Source: Daphnia carinata (lineage: Eukaryota > Arthropoda > Branchiopoda > Diplostraca > Daphniidae). From it: a stretch of 64,000 nt of DNA. Made by a program: the position numbers and the translations under genes. Positions 50,402-60,735 of this stretch are shown here, one piece after another (within the stretch, counting starts at the first letter, position 1; the number at the start of each line of letters is the position of its first letter). The stretch covers positions 1,623,679-1,687,678 of the forward strand of contig NC_081337.1 of NCBI RefSeq assembly GCF_022539665.2. The letters run 5' to 3'. The notes beneath the pieces were generated by a model. It saw only the letters and a program-made list of their open reading frames with translations. It did no database searches and was not told the origin of the DNA.

Positions 50402-53400
50402 GTCTCGTGTGCTGGGTGACTTTTCAGCGAGAATTCGAAATCATTAAGGTGGAGTTCTTCAAATTCTGTAATGAGGTCTAGATTAGGCATGTGAATGCTA
50501 GGTTTCTGGCGTATCCAATCTCCTGTTGTAGAGTTGTGTTCACAGATGTGTGGATTTCCATTCAAATTCACTAACGGTGTTTTCCAAAAACAATCGGAAA
50601 ATGAATGAATTGACCATCCATCTGTTCCGATCGTACAGTTCTTTCCTTCGTAAGTAAAGAACGGTTGAAATCCACATTTTGTTTCATTTGCTGATATAAA
50701 AATTCTCTTGGCTTCGCATTGTTGAAGTGTCATTGCTTGACCGAAGCCTTGTAGTCTCGTGCAGAGAGGTAAATCTACTGCTGCTGCGGCCAAAATTCCG
50801 TTGGTTATAGCTAATATAACAGCCTGCGTTCTTTTGATTGCCGACGTAGTTGACAATAAACATTTCGAATTTCTTTTGCGAGTTATTTCTCGTGTTCCGT
50901 TTCAATGCTGATTTTATATTGGTCGTGCATCTTATTTATTTCATATTTAACCTTGTCGTTGAATTCTTCGATGTTTTTAGGTAGACCGCTTTCCAAATTT
51001 TCATTAATTAATGACTCTTCAGTTTTCTGATCCATTAACAGGGACTCTGTTGGCGGTAAATTTGGAATATTGTTCTCCTCGATGGCCTGAATTTGATTTT
51101 CTTCTGTTGTAGATGTTATTTCTGTTGTAGTTAATGGGGTCATTCTGGCTGTCTGTGTTGACGATTGTGGGGTCATTGGACTCTCTTTCACTGTCGTCGT
51201 ACTTTGCGTAGTTGTGCTTGGTTGGTGCGTTGTTGTTGAAGCTGTTGTTGTGGAGCTTGTCGTAGTGGGCGTTGTTTTCGTTGACGTACGCCTAGTAGTT
51301 GTAGTGGTTGTTGAAGTCGAAGTTATTTAACAGTTGTCGTAGTCCTAGTAGTAGTGGTAGGTTTAGTGCTTGTTGACGTGATCATTGGCTTTGTAGTTGC
51401 TGGGGGTTTTGTTGAAGTTGACGTCATACTGGGCTTAGTTGTAATTTTATGCGTTGTTGTGGGTTTGTTTTCTGCTGTGTTTGTAACTGGCCTAATTGTA
51501 GTCGTAGTTTTTACCGTTGTTTTTGTCGTTGTTCCCAATGTTGTTTTTATTGTGGGCTTCGTAGTTGTTGTAGCGCTTGTCGTTGTTTTGGATTTTTCTG
51601 TTGTGGGCATGGTAGGGGGCGGAGTCAATGTTCGATTCCTTTCTGATTGGTTGTTGACTTACCTTTTCATTAGTGGCGGAATTGATGGGAGTGTTTTCCC
51701 GTCCAATGGCTGTTGAGTGTGTAGTGCAATGATGGCTGCCGCTGAAAGCGTTTTTGGCTGGTGTGGGTTCCGATATTCGAAGCTAAAATGTTGTTTCTTG
51801 CTGGAGCTGTGACAATGCCCCATGCTCACTCTTCCCACTTCCTGTGTTAGGCACTTTCTGTCTGATGAGGGTGAATGTAACCCAGTTCTATCTGTTGCCA
51901 TGAGCTGTCCTGTGTGCTCGAATGTGCCCCAGATTGAGCTGGTGTTAGCGCATTCCTGGAGGACTAACATTGTCGTATTGGCTTTGATACAGGTGTTTGT
52001 ATTGAAAGGTCTGATGGTGAAGTCAGATGTATATTCAAAAGCTTGTCCTCTTTCTGTTGCTTTGCTACAGTTGGCTACCGTAGTTTGTGATTGTACCAAT
52101 GAGTCGTTGCTGCTTACCAGTTTTCTTAGTTCTTCTTGACATCGCGGCCACTCTTTGTCACATTCTTCCAACGTCATTTGTTTGTTTAGTTCGTGGTGTG
52201 TTAGACATTTTTCATTTGGTGTTTTTCCATTTTTCAATAGTCCCCAGGCAATCATGTCCCAGATTATATTTCCGCTACCGTGATTAGTTTCTAAAATTCC
52301 TCCGAATATGGCGAATTAATCGTTGTTGTGATTGCCTTTCGTTGTTCTTGCTGAATTTCCTGCATTTCTGCTAATGTTGTGTCCGGGAAATTTTCTAGGA
52401 TGTCAGGATTGGTGTTTACAGTTTCGAAGATCCATTTTTGTGTTACGCTGTTTTTGTCCTCTCTGCACTCTGTTAGTATGATAGCTTGGGGTAATCCTAG
52501 TGTAATACAGAGATATGATTCTTGTGAAATTAATTGATAATTTTGTTGATCTATCATCCATCTTGTTGAATATTCCGAACATTTGGCTACAATCAGTTGG
52601 CCTGCTTCTCCCTCTGTTATACATAAATCACCGTTCTGTACTCAGATTGTTTGGTCAACGTTGTATTCGAATTCTGATCCTTGTGGAAGTTGATCATCGT
52701 TTTTGAGACGAAAGTGAGCATTTAATTGGTTGCTTTCTTCAGGTTTGTATATTATGTATATCGTTGCGTTGTAATTCACGAGCCGGTCTTTCTCCCCGAT
52801 TCTGATTGATTGTGAATATCCCATTCTTATTGATCCCTAGGCGTACGAAATGCTGTAAAGACGTTTTCCTGAATCTTCGTGAGGTGTCTTTAGCAAGAAT
52901 TTAACTTCCTGCTGAATGGATCGTTTACGTTTGGCTATTTGGATTTCTCTATAATCCTTGCACACTGATGTATCTAGGTGAGTATTAAGTTTGCATGTTT
53001 TTATAGTTGTTTTAAACATCTCGTACAGTTTTCTTGTAGTTTCCGTTGTAAAAATTAGGTATGTAAGCGTTATACCCACAACTTTGTAACCTTGTGGTAT
53101 GATGTCTTGATCTGGTTTATTGAGGAACAAAATCTCAACCTGTCACTTTGTGTCGTAGAGACGACTGGTGTTTTCGTGTTCCGGCATTGTTGGAAGTTCC
53201 AGATATCCGCTTCCCTTAATCAACGTTTGTGAGTATGAGTTATTTGTTGTTCTATCTCCCCACACTATTGTGTTTTGATTTTGAATGAAGTGCCCTTCCT
53301 GCTGGGTTGTGTTTAACGGTCCAAAAGGGCTTTCAATTGGGTCATCCGGTTTTTCCTGCCGTAGCGTGATTTGTTCCGCTACACAGTTGAGGGTGTGGTA

Positions 53401-53850
53401 TTGTTTTATGGCATACCGTTGCCCTTCGCCTGTTGGGGTGGCTGTAAAACTCAGTCCTGCTGGTCCGGTCTGCATATTGTTATCACCACACTTCTTGGCG
53501 TTCACCATTTACCAGCATTCCAGTGGGGTTATTAGTTTAGTTTCTTGTGAATATATTGTGTCGAAGGATCCAATCCAAAATGATCCTGTTATTTTCTTCG
53601 TTTTCATCCATTGTTTGCAGGTCCAGCCTTTCCAAGAAGCTGCTGGTTTCTGCGTCGTTTTTAAAGTGTACAGCGTGGGTATTCTGGGTAAGTGTGCTGT
53701 ATCTGTTTCCTTGTTGTTGCAGTAATATGGTGCTTCTATATCTAAAATTCCTCTGGTCTTTATATTGTTACAGTCGCATACGGTTGAATAGATGGGATAC
53801 GTTGATGGAATGATGGTGAGCAAGTGGATGGATAATAGTATCATTTCCAT
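50402..53850 (-). pseudogene. env: Env glycoprotein of element C, right of the DNA transposon (many breaks)
   Basis: Same gene as in B, about 85-90 percent alike by eye, split into about nine pieces: 53850-53509 (signal peptide onward), 53508-53143, 53130-52837 (with K-R-K-R-S-I-Q-Q-E-V), 52824-52642, 52557-52291, 52255-51659, 51628-51323 (mucin-like), 51191-50883 and 50856-50402. Breaks are stops and one-base indels, so this is a decayed copy. It stops at the transposon and resumes at 36804. Confidence 0.85.
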
Positions 53851-53936
53851 CTGTGAAGAGAAAATTGGAAGGTTTCTTAGAATCTCGATAATCCTTGACG
53901 TTGCCGTAAGTTGTATCGTGGATTCGTCATTCTAGT

Positions 53937-54262
53937 TTATGCAGGTTTGCTTGGTGTGGGAAAAGGAATGTTTGGTGCGATGATCATATAAGATGCCTCT
54001 TCGGTTGCACGAACTGGACGCGTTTCTGGAATAAGTTGTTTTTTGTCGTTACTGAATTGTTTTCTTGGTCTTCCTGGCCCCCTTCGTACTGTTTCTTTTT
54101 TCAGTTGGTTTGTCGCGTCTGATGTTCCTTCTGCTCCTAGGTTTCCTGGGACGTAAAGTTGCATGCGGTTGACGTGTACTATCGATTTCAGTTTTTCATT
54201 GTTGGCGTGTTGAATCTCGTGTGAGATCTGTGAGATCTGAGAAACGTCTGGTGATTTTGAAT
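53937..54262 (-). pseudogene. pol: Integrase C-terminal tail of element C
   Basis: Keeps L-K-S-I-V-H-V-N-R and the R-R-G-P-G-R-P-R-K AT-hook-like motif. It is joined at about 54262 to the coiled-coil linker upstream of integrase: a segment of about 1.09 kb present in B (44466-45557) is missing, removing the zinc-binding and catalytic domains. Confidence 0.8.
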
Positions 54263-56128
54263 GGAAAATTCCAAGACCTTTTACTTTCACTTCCAATTTC
54301 TCTCTCGAAACTTACGCTCTTTTTCTGAAGACTTTCCCTCTCGAAACTTTCGCTTTCTTTTTGAATAATTTCATTTGCTCTCTCAAGTTGTTCTTGTTTC
54401 CTTCATCGCTCGATCTTTGATTTGCTCTTTAGTCTTTCACTTTCCTTTCGAATATTTTCAAGCTCTCTTATAACAATTTGTTTTTCCGTTGCCCTTGTTT
54501 CTACTCGTGCTAGTGTCACTATGGGAATACGGCTTAGGGTGTCGCCGTTTTGGTGTGACTTCCCAGGCCGGTACCCAATGACGATGTCAAATTCTTGTAG
54601 TTTTAGTGCCCATCTAGCTAATCTTCCTGCGGGTTCTGCCTTGCTCATGAACCATTCTAAAGGTTTATGGTCTGTAAATACGGTGAATCTGCGTCCGTAT
54701 AGATATGTCCTAAACACATCGATTGCGTGGATGATTGCGTAAGCCTCTTTCTCTGTGGTTGACCACTTGGCCTCGCGGTCGTTCAGATCTTTAAAGCTAT
54801 ACGCTATGACGACTTCCGCGCCGTCTGATTCACGGGGTTCCTGTACGTCGGACTCCGCTGAATCCGCTGATTGAGGTAGAGTCTGTATCTGAGCCAAGAC
54901 TGCTCCTATTCCGTATCCTGAAGCATCTGTGTAGATGATAAATTCGCGCGTGAAATCTGGATACCCTAGTATAGGTCTAGTTATGAGACAGTTCTTGATA
55001 CAATCAAAGGCGGCCCTTTGTTCCTCTCCCCATTTCCTCTCGCCTGATTTTCTCGTTAGCGCTGTCAGTGGGTGGGCTTTATCAGCAAAAGCCCGGATGA
55101 ATTTTCTGTAATAGCTAGCCAAACCTAAAAATGAGCTCAATTCTTTCACGTTTTTGGGAGCTGGGTATTTGATGATTGCTTCTAGCTTTTTCGTACTCGG
55201 TGTTATTCTTTTTTTCGAAACAATGTATCCTAAATAATCTAACTGTTCTTTGAAAAATTCGCATTTCTTTCTTTTTAACTTGAGTACTGCGTCTTTAAGA
55301 AGCTTAAGCACTGTTTCTAGATGTGTCACATGCTCCGTAATATTATTACTGAACACTATGATGTCATCTAGATAAACCAATGCAAATTTGAACAATACTG
55401 ATTTCAAGATGTTATTCATTGCTCGTTGAAAAGTGCTTGGTGGATTTGTTAATCCAAATGGCATTCTATTAAATTCGTATTGTCCAAATTCACAGATGAA
55501 TGTGGTTTTGTGTTTATCGCTTTCTTCTAACTCGATTTGCCAGTAGCCGCTCAGTAAGTCCAATGTTGAGAAGTAAACTGATCCGCTCAATGCATCAATG
55601 GTGTCATCAATTCTTGGTAATGGGTATTTATCTTTTACAGTTATTTTGTTTAATGCCCTATAGTCAATACACATACGCATTTCTCCGTCTCTTTTGGGTA
55701 CCATTACTATGGCTGCTGCGAATGGACTGTGACTTTTCCTAATAATCTTGTTACTTATCATTACTTCAATTTTTGTTTTGACGAAAAGTTTCAATGCTTC
55801 TTGTGTTCTGCGCAATCGTTGAGTAATTGGGGCGTTGTATCCTATGTTAATGGATGTTTTACGTCAGTTGCTAAACCCAAATCTGATTCTTTTTCTGTAA
55901 ATAGAGCTTCGTGTTTTTTCAATAGGATTTCGATTTTAATGCGTATCTCGTCTGAGATGGTGTTTGCTTCACAATCTTGGGTCTGTCTAATTCGCTTGGA
56001 TTTCTTGTTATTGTCTGATTGGGAGAAAGATTCAAGGCTGCGATAATCTGTTTCGGTATGGCCATTGTTATAGTTATTTTCTGTTGAACGGTGTGGAATG
56101 AGTCGAATGTGGATGTCTGCTTTGCCAA
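54263..56128 (-). CDS. pol: Reverse transcriptase and RNase H of element C
   Basis: The main frame, 55815-54403 (470 residues), has R-M-C-I-D-Y-R-A-L-N, M-P-F-G-L-T-N-P-P, the catalytic Y-L-D-D-I-I-V-F-S near residue 155, L-G-Y-I-V, then RNase H with I-Y-T-D-A-S-G and [10 protein letters not shown] and [10 protein letters not shown]. Typical of Ty3/gypsy. 56128-55919 is the PR-RT linker in a separate frame. The start at 55815 is simply the first ATG after a break, since in life pol would be made as a fusion with gag. Downstream coiled-coil and integrase are lost. Confidence 0.85.
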
Positions 56129-56280
56129 ACGTTAGGCTGTATATTGGGTGTATGTTCCACTTGGTTACTTTCCAAAGCTGTGTTCTATCCCAAAATGGTC
56201 GTAGTTAATCCGCCTATTTCTAGTATTAATTTTTCAATTGTTACTCGATAAAAAGTCTAATCCTAAAATGCAACTTTCGT

Positions 56281-56655
56281 TTAAGTTTTCCATGATATAA
56301 AAAGGATGGTTATAACGTGGTTGTCGTTAATGATAATTGAAAATTCATATTTCCCAATTGATTTTAACGTTTCTCCTGACACCGTTCTGAATCTTGGTGA
56401 AGGGGTGTTTTTAATTCTTTTAAGCGTTTCTGTGGTCTTTAGGTTGAATAATATGCTGTTTGAAACTAAACTGGCTGCAGCACCTGTGTCTACTAAAGCA
56501 TGAATTTCTTTTTCAAAAATTCTAATGGGTATACGTATTAGTTTGGGTATCGCTGATTCTAAATTATGTGTTGAGGGGTTGTCTGGTAGGGATATAGTGT
56601 TTACTGCATTGGACGGCGGTTCGGATTGTTGATACGTGCCATATCTGTCCAACAT
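56281..56655 (-). CDS. pol: Retroviral-type aspartic protease, element C
   Basis: A 124-residue frame has A-L-V-D-T-G-A-A-A-S-L-V, the active-site loop of retropepsins, followed by a hydrophobic strand. It overlaps the zinc-knuckle frame of gag by about 50 bp, consistent with gag-pol frameshifting or with decay. Confidence 0.75.
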   Translation of the reverse strand: MLDRYGTYQQSEPPSNAVNTISLPDNPSTHNLESAIPKLIRIPIRIFEKEIHALVDTGAAASLVSNSILFNLKTTETLKRIKNTPSPRFRTVSGETLKSIGKYEFSIIINDNHVITILFISWKT

Positions 56656-57104
56656 TCTCGTGCAATGTGTCCTTTTTTATTGCACTTGTAGCAGATAATG
56701 ATTCTATTTCCAAGGGTGTCGGTGGAGATTGGTTGGGTTTGTCGTGGCTGTGGGTATTGATGAGAATAGGATGGGTTTTCACCATACAACTGTTGATTGT
56801 TGTGCTGTTGAAAGTTCGGTTGATTGTAGTGTACCGGTCTGCTGCTGTATGGTGGTCTCTGTGGTGTTTGTTGGTACGTTGGGAAATTGGATTGTGTATA
56901 CCCCGTGGAACTACCTTCTCTTCGTGGTGAAGTATAGTTGCTGCGGTATGGACTGTTTTCTCTGTTACGATTGAAGTTTCGGTCACTACTGGAACCTCGA
57001 CTATTCGGCCTTTCGTGAAATCGAACTCGCGGATTTTTTGGTCTGGAGTATCGACCACTTGATTGTGGAGATCTTGTTCGTATCGATCTAAACTCCCTCA
57101 TCAC
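56601..57104 (-). CDS. gag: Gag nucleocapsid part, element C
   Basis: Arg/Ser/Gln/Pro-rich domain with a C-terminal zinc knuckle C-Y-K-C-N-K-K-G-H-I-A-R-E-C (C-x2-C-x4-H-x4-C). Binds genomic RNA in retroelement particles. Confidence 0.8.
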   Translation of the reverse strand: MMREFRSIRTRSPQSSGRYSRPKNPRVRFHERPNSRGSSSDRNFNRNRENSPYRSNYTSPRREGSSTGYTQSNFPTYQQTPQRPPYSSRPVHYNQPNFQQHNNQQLYGENPSYSHQYPQPRQTQPISTDTLGNRIIICYKCNKKGHIARECWTDMARINNPNRRPMQ

Positions 57105-57159
57105 AGATATAGTGATTTCCTAGGCAACAAACGTGGCTACCATACATCTATTTTCGCGC

Positions 57160-57768
57160 CTATATCAGGCACGTCCTGGTTGTCCTAGTGGGACGGATTA
57201 AGGATGACTTGTGGCTTTCAATTGTTGTGTGGGATGCATCCTGGAACCTTGCAATGATGGCGGTTTTCCACTCGTCATAACTTAACTCGTCACCTTGCTC
57301 TTCTACGTAGTTTCCATGCCATTCTAGGGCATCACCTTTTAGTCTGTCGGTGAAGAAAAGTATTTTTTGGTTGTCGTCCCAGTCGTTGTTGCGTGCTACA
57401 TGTTCTGCGTCCTTCAGCCATTCTGTTATTAATTTATCAGTACTTTTCCCTTTGAAAAATGGAATTGACTTTTTGTCTTCTCTCGAAAATAATTCTCCTA
57501 ATGCTTTTACAATTGGTTGGGTTGTGGATGTATCGATATTATCGGTATCTGTTGTGTCGCCGTCAATTCTCGAAAGTCCCATTTTGGTTTTTTGTTTGAG
57601 AGTCTGATATTTTTGTTCTAGTTGAAGAAGGTTGTTGTTTTTGATCTTGATTTGGTTTTTTAGGTCGTCGTTGAGTTGCTGTAGCTCGGCAATTTGTTCT
57701 GATTCTAACTCGTAGTGAAGGGATTTGTCTCCTTCTGTTAGTGAGGCTAGATCGTTTATCTCACTCAC
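57160..57768 (-). CDS. gag: Gag capsid part, element C
   Basis: Short coiled coil (residues about 25-65), then a Ty3-type capsid region with I-P-F-F-K-G-K, W-L-K-D-A-E-H-V and L-K-G-D-A-L-E-W-H. The frame ends in a stop just before the nucleocapsid frame. Confidence 0.8.
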   Translation of the reverse strand: MSEINDLASLTEGDKSLHYELESEQIAELQQLNDDLKNQIKIKNNNLLQLEQKYQTLKQKTKMGLSRIDGDTTDTDNIDTSTTQPIVKALGELFSREDKKSIPFFKGKSTDKLITEWLKDAEHVARNNDWDDNQKILFFTDRLKGDALEWHGNYVEEQGDELSYDEWKTAIIARFQDASHTTIESHKSSLIRPTRTTRTCLI

Positions 57769-57846
57769 TAGTGATCTCTCCTGGTTCGTTGGAGGCGTCT
57801 AAATCTTCGGTTTCCGCGAAAGTTATCTGTTGCCTTCTATATTCTT

Positions 57847-58413
57847 TTATTCTGTTTTCCAGATACTTGATTTTTTCTTCTCTGTCTCCTGCCTGTACGT
57901 TGGTTTTTTTTGTAATTCCGTTTCAAGATTTTTATTCTTTGTAGTACTATCTTTCAGGCTTCTTCGTAAACCGGCTTTTTCTGTTAAGGTTTTTTCAAGG
58001 ATCTCTCTTGTTTCTTTTGTTTCTGTCAGAAGTTGCTCCGCGGTTTCTAATCTCGTAACCAGTTGTTTTCTTTCACGTTCAAGTTTGCTAATTATTTCTT
58101 GCCCTTCTCTTTCAACAGCTATGTTGTTTTCCTCTCTTTTCCGCAAAAGGTTTCGCAGTTGAATTTCTGTTGCAGTGGCAGTTTCAAGGCTTGTTTCTAA
58201 TTCGCTGATTCGATTGGCAGATTTTTCAAGGGAGTTTTTGAGTGTTTCGTTACTTTCTTGGAGTTGCTTAAAGGAACTACTTAAGGTGTATTTGAAACTC
58301 TTTGCCTTTTTCTTGTTGCTATCTAGCTGTTTTCGCAAGCTCTGTAACTCGAAATTGAGGTTAGACGAATATTTTTTCTCTGCAATCTGCGCAAGTACTA
58401 TTTCTTTTTGCAA
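57847..58413 (-). CDS. gag: Gag coiled-coil part, element C
   Basis: 188 residues almost entirely Lys/Glu/Leu heptad-like, predicted to form a long coiled coil. It lies between the N-terminal and capsid parts of gag and is separated from them by frame changes near 58405 and 57800. An unusually long spacer for a Ty3/gypsy Gag. Confidence 0.7.
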   Translation of the reverse strand: MQKEIVLAQIAEKKYSSNLNFELQSLRKQLDSNKKKAKSFKYTLSSSFKQLQESNETLKNSLEKSANRISELETSLETATATEIQLRNLLRKREENNIAVEREGQEIISKLERERKQLVTRLETAEQLLTETKETREILEKTLTEKAGLRRSLKDSTTKNKNLETELQKKPTYRQETEKKKSSIWKTE

Positions 58414-58913
58414 AAACTGATGGTGCCGAACAGGAATTCTTTCTCTTTACCATGCACAATACTAATCTGTTGTAATAAACTGTCAAGTTTTTCGGTGTTG
58501 CCACCGAGGGATTCTACGTAATCGTTAAGTGTCTTTGCGGTGTTTGTAATAGTTTCTGCTGTTATACCACGTGGTACTTGCAACGTTTGTTCTAACAATG
58601 AATGTGAATACAATTGTAATGCGTTGTGGGTCTCTTTACTAACTTCTTGTTTCTTGGATTCTATTTGTTTGATATTCGCTTTTGTCGTGGTGGTCTGATA
58701 GGTTTTGTTTCGTTCTGACTCTTGTTCAAATTCTAAGTCCACAAGCGTTTTCCAGTGGTCTAAAAATTTTTCTCGAAGACAGTTGGGATTTTGGTTGGTT
58801 GTGTCTGATTGGAGTAGGATGGGGTACAAAGGTGGAGATAGTTCGTCGACAATGTTTGGATACAAAGTATTCTCTTTACGAGTAGTCTCTGGTACAATAT
58901 GATCAAGCGGCAT
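58398..58913 (-). CDS. gag: Gag N-terminal part, element C
   Basis: 171 residues from the first ATG after the primer binding site. Helical and polar, with W-K-T-L-V-D-L-E-F-E-Q-E and repeated L-L-E-Q/L-L-Q-Q segments; no myristoylation Gly. Position identifies it as the Gag N-terminus. Confidence 0.65.
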   Translation of the reverse strand: MPLDHIVPETTRKENTLYPNIVDELSPPLYPILLQSDTTNQNPNCLREKFLDHWKTLVDLEFEQESERNKTYQTTTTKANIKQIESKKQEVSKETHNALQLYSHSLLEQTLQVPRGITAETITNTAKTLNDYVESLGGNTEKLDSLLQQISIVHGKEKEFLFGTISFCKKK

Positions 58914-59035
58914 TCGCTTACCTTTGATGGTGTTTCCTTGGTCTGGTAGAGTTGTTGGAGACTCGTCGGGGAAATGTAGAGCACAATCACTGAAATAAGG
59001 TACGGGTAAGAAACTTTTTACTGGAAAACAAGTTT

Positions 59036-59055
59036 AAGTCTCGTTGGGACCTCCA
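59036..59055 (-). other. Primer binding site of element C
   Basis: The minus strand reads TGGAGGTCCCAACGAGA two bases after the LTR end. The plus strand therefore matches a tRNA 3' end with CCA; it resembles tRNA-Thr, not verified. Confidence 0.65.
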
Positions 59056-59415
59056 ATTGTAATGTTTCGAACCTCGTGTATTGTCAGTGGATTGCCGGAA
59101 CAATTCCCAATTACAAGGTACCTGGAATAAGTTAATCATAATTACGTGTGTTAACGAAGGTTGCCGCTGAACGTCACTGTGACGTTGCTTCAATATTTAC
59201 AACACATGTTGATCATTACTTAAAAGAACCTCACAAACGTAACGAATTATTCACTTAAAACCTAAATGATCTTCAAAATCTAATTACTCTTAAAAAATGA
59301 AATAAAATAATCTTACCAATCAATTTCAATGTTGAATTGCCGATCTTGATCAACATAATGGGATGGAATACGTGATATATGCATTCAACTTATTGAATTG
59401 GTGCATACTATAACA
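59056..59415 (-). repeat. 5' LTR of element C
   Basis: On the minus strand it runs TGTTATAG...ATTACA, about 360 bp, followed by the primer binding site. The last 45 bp match the LTR remnant of B. It contains a 17-bp palindrome AACGTCACTGTGACGTT (59170-59186) with CRE-like half sites. The outer border is inferred from TGT...ACA, since the 3' LTR is missing. Confidence 0.65.
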
Positions 59416-59430
59416 CCATCACTGTTGTAG

Positions 59431-59502
59431 GATTTCGTGGCGCAATGGTAGCGCGCCTGACTCCAGATCAGGAGGTTGCGTGTTCAAATCACGTCGAGAT
59501 CA
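59431..59502 (+). tRNA. tRNA-Trp(CCA)
   Basis: 72 nt, acceptor GATTTCG/CGAGATC with one G-U pair, anticodon loop ACTCCAGAT, box B GTGTTCAAATC. A T5 terminator follows at 59518. The 5' LTR of element C ends about 15 bp upstream. Confidence 0.96.
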
Positions 59503-59840
59503 AACGGCTTATTCAAGTTTTTGTTTGTGAATGTATGCTGCAACGACAAACGAGGCAGACAAGTCTAGGTAAATACTACTCATATTTTCAGGGCGTGTAA
59601 AAACACGTGACTAAATACATTTATCAATGCTTTTATTGTAAAATGCATATTAAAATGCGCAAGCTGTTAGAGAGCTAGCAAAAAGTTTGATGCTATTCAG
59701 AGACGAGAATCTTGCCAATACCATGTCAGGATTTACACGCGGTTCCCGAATGTGATGACGTAACGGTTACTTAATCGATGAACTATGATAACAGATCATG
59801 CACAACTTGTATCTGCTACGGGTGCTAAGGGTCAATTTTT
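59503..59840. other. No recognisable gene
   Basis: Spacer downstream of tRNA-Trp; apart from the T-run terminator, nothing supported. Confidence 0.4.
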
Positions 59841-59847
59841 GGCGAGG

Positions 59848-59881
59848 CGAGGCGAGAATTCTACCACTGAACCATCGATGC
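59848..59881 (-). pseudogene. tRNA-Gly(GCC) 5' half
   Basis: The minus strand reads GCATCGATGGTTCAGTGGTA then GAATTCTCGCC, the first about 31 nt of tRNA-Gly(GCC), then degenerates into TCGCC repeats. Upstream flank (59882-59984) matches 32985-33089. Confidence 0.75.
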
Positions 59882-59984
59882 TGAATATATAATGTTTCTT
59901 TTATCAATTGCATTCGTTAAAGATAAATTAAAATGCCTATTTATATGCCTACGGAATAAACAAAGTTTTTGTTTACGTTATATA

Positions 59985-60233
59985 TACGGATATATTTACA
60001 TTTTATCCGTCATAATCGGGGTTGTTTTATCAAGAATTCCTATTTTATCCATTTCTTGATTTTTACATATCCATATATATTTATTTTGGGGTGTTTTCTT
60101 AGTAGTATTGGGCTTTTTCTGGATTTTAAAGTATCTCTTTTATGTAACTGTTTCCCTGGGGTAGTTATCAAAGAGGATGGAATCTATTAGTAAAATGCTA
60201 CTAGAGTAAGACCAAAATAAAAATTCCTGTTCC
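59985..60233 (+). mobile_element. 5' UTR of non-LTR copy 2
   Basis: Homologous to the 5' UTR of copy 1 from ATATATTTACATTTTATCC onward. It breaks into the upstream flank of the tRNA-Gly(GCC) remnant at about 59985. Confidence 0.7.
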
Positions 60234-60735
60234 TTGCCAAACATTTTACGATGTGCCCTACATGCCAAGGTGAGAGGGGAAACGGGCCCTGGTCAAACAG
60301 GAGACAATTTTGAAACACATCAAAGAACGCCATTCCAGAAGAGTTACAGTACCCAGTATGTCTGCATTGGCTGCAAGAAGGAATTTAATTCCTTTATTTC
60401 GGCCGGCAGGCATGCCAGACCATGCACTGAGTCTCTCTCTGCAAGTATTCTCCGCCAATCACTCGAACTCACCGTTTCTTCGGAAATTGGTGGTTCGAAG
60501 TTGTCTCCAAACTCCCCTGACACTCCTCTCCCCACTTTTCCCCCTTGCAGAATAGAGGGGGATAAAATTATTTTAAAATACCCCGGGAGACCAACTAAAT
60601 GTCCTAGGTGTGAATGGATTACCCTGGCAACAAACACCCGCGCCATGGCTAGTATCCATCGACACCTAGAGACAGCCCACACACTCCGACTTGAAAAGTA
60701 TTGGGAATGCGGAGTGTGTGGATTTGCTGTGGCCC
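60234..60735 (+). pseudogene. Non-LTR copy 2: zinc-finger N-terminal part
   Basis: Same zinc-finger region as copy 1, with Y-V-C-I-G-C...R-H-A-R-P-C and C-P-R-C-E-W...H-R-H-L-E-T-A-H. The original start codon region is rearranged and the first finger is damaged. The frame changes near 60725 within the last finger; the protein continues in the 60701-63082 frame. Confidence 0.75.

Noticed and set aside
50170-50481. 103-residue plus-strand ORF
   Set aside because: Runs through the subterminal repeats and TIR into antisense env; no coding signal.
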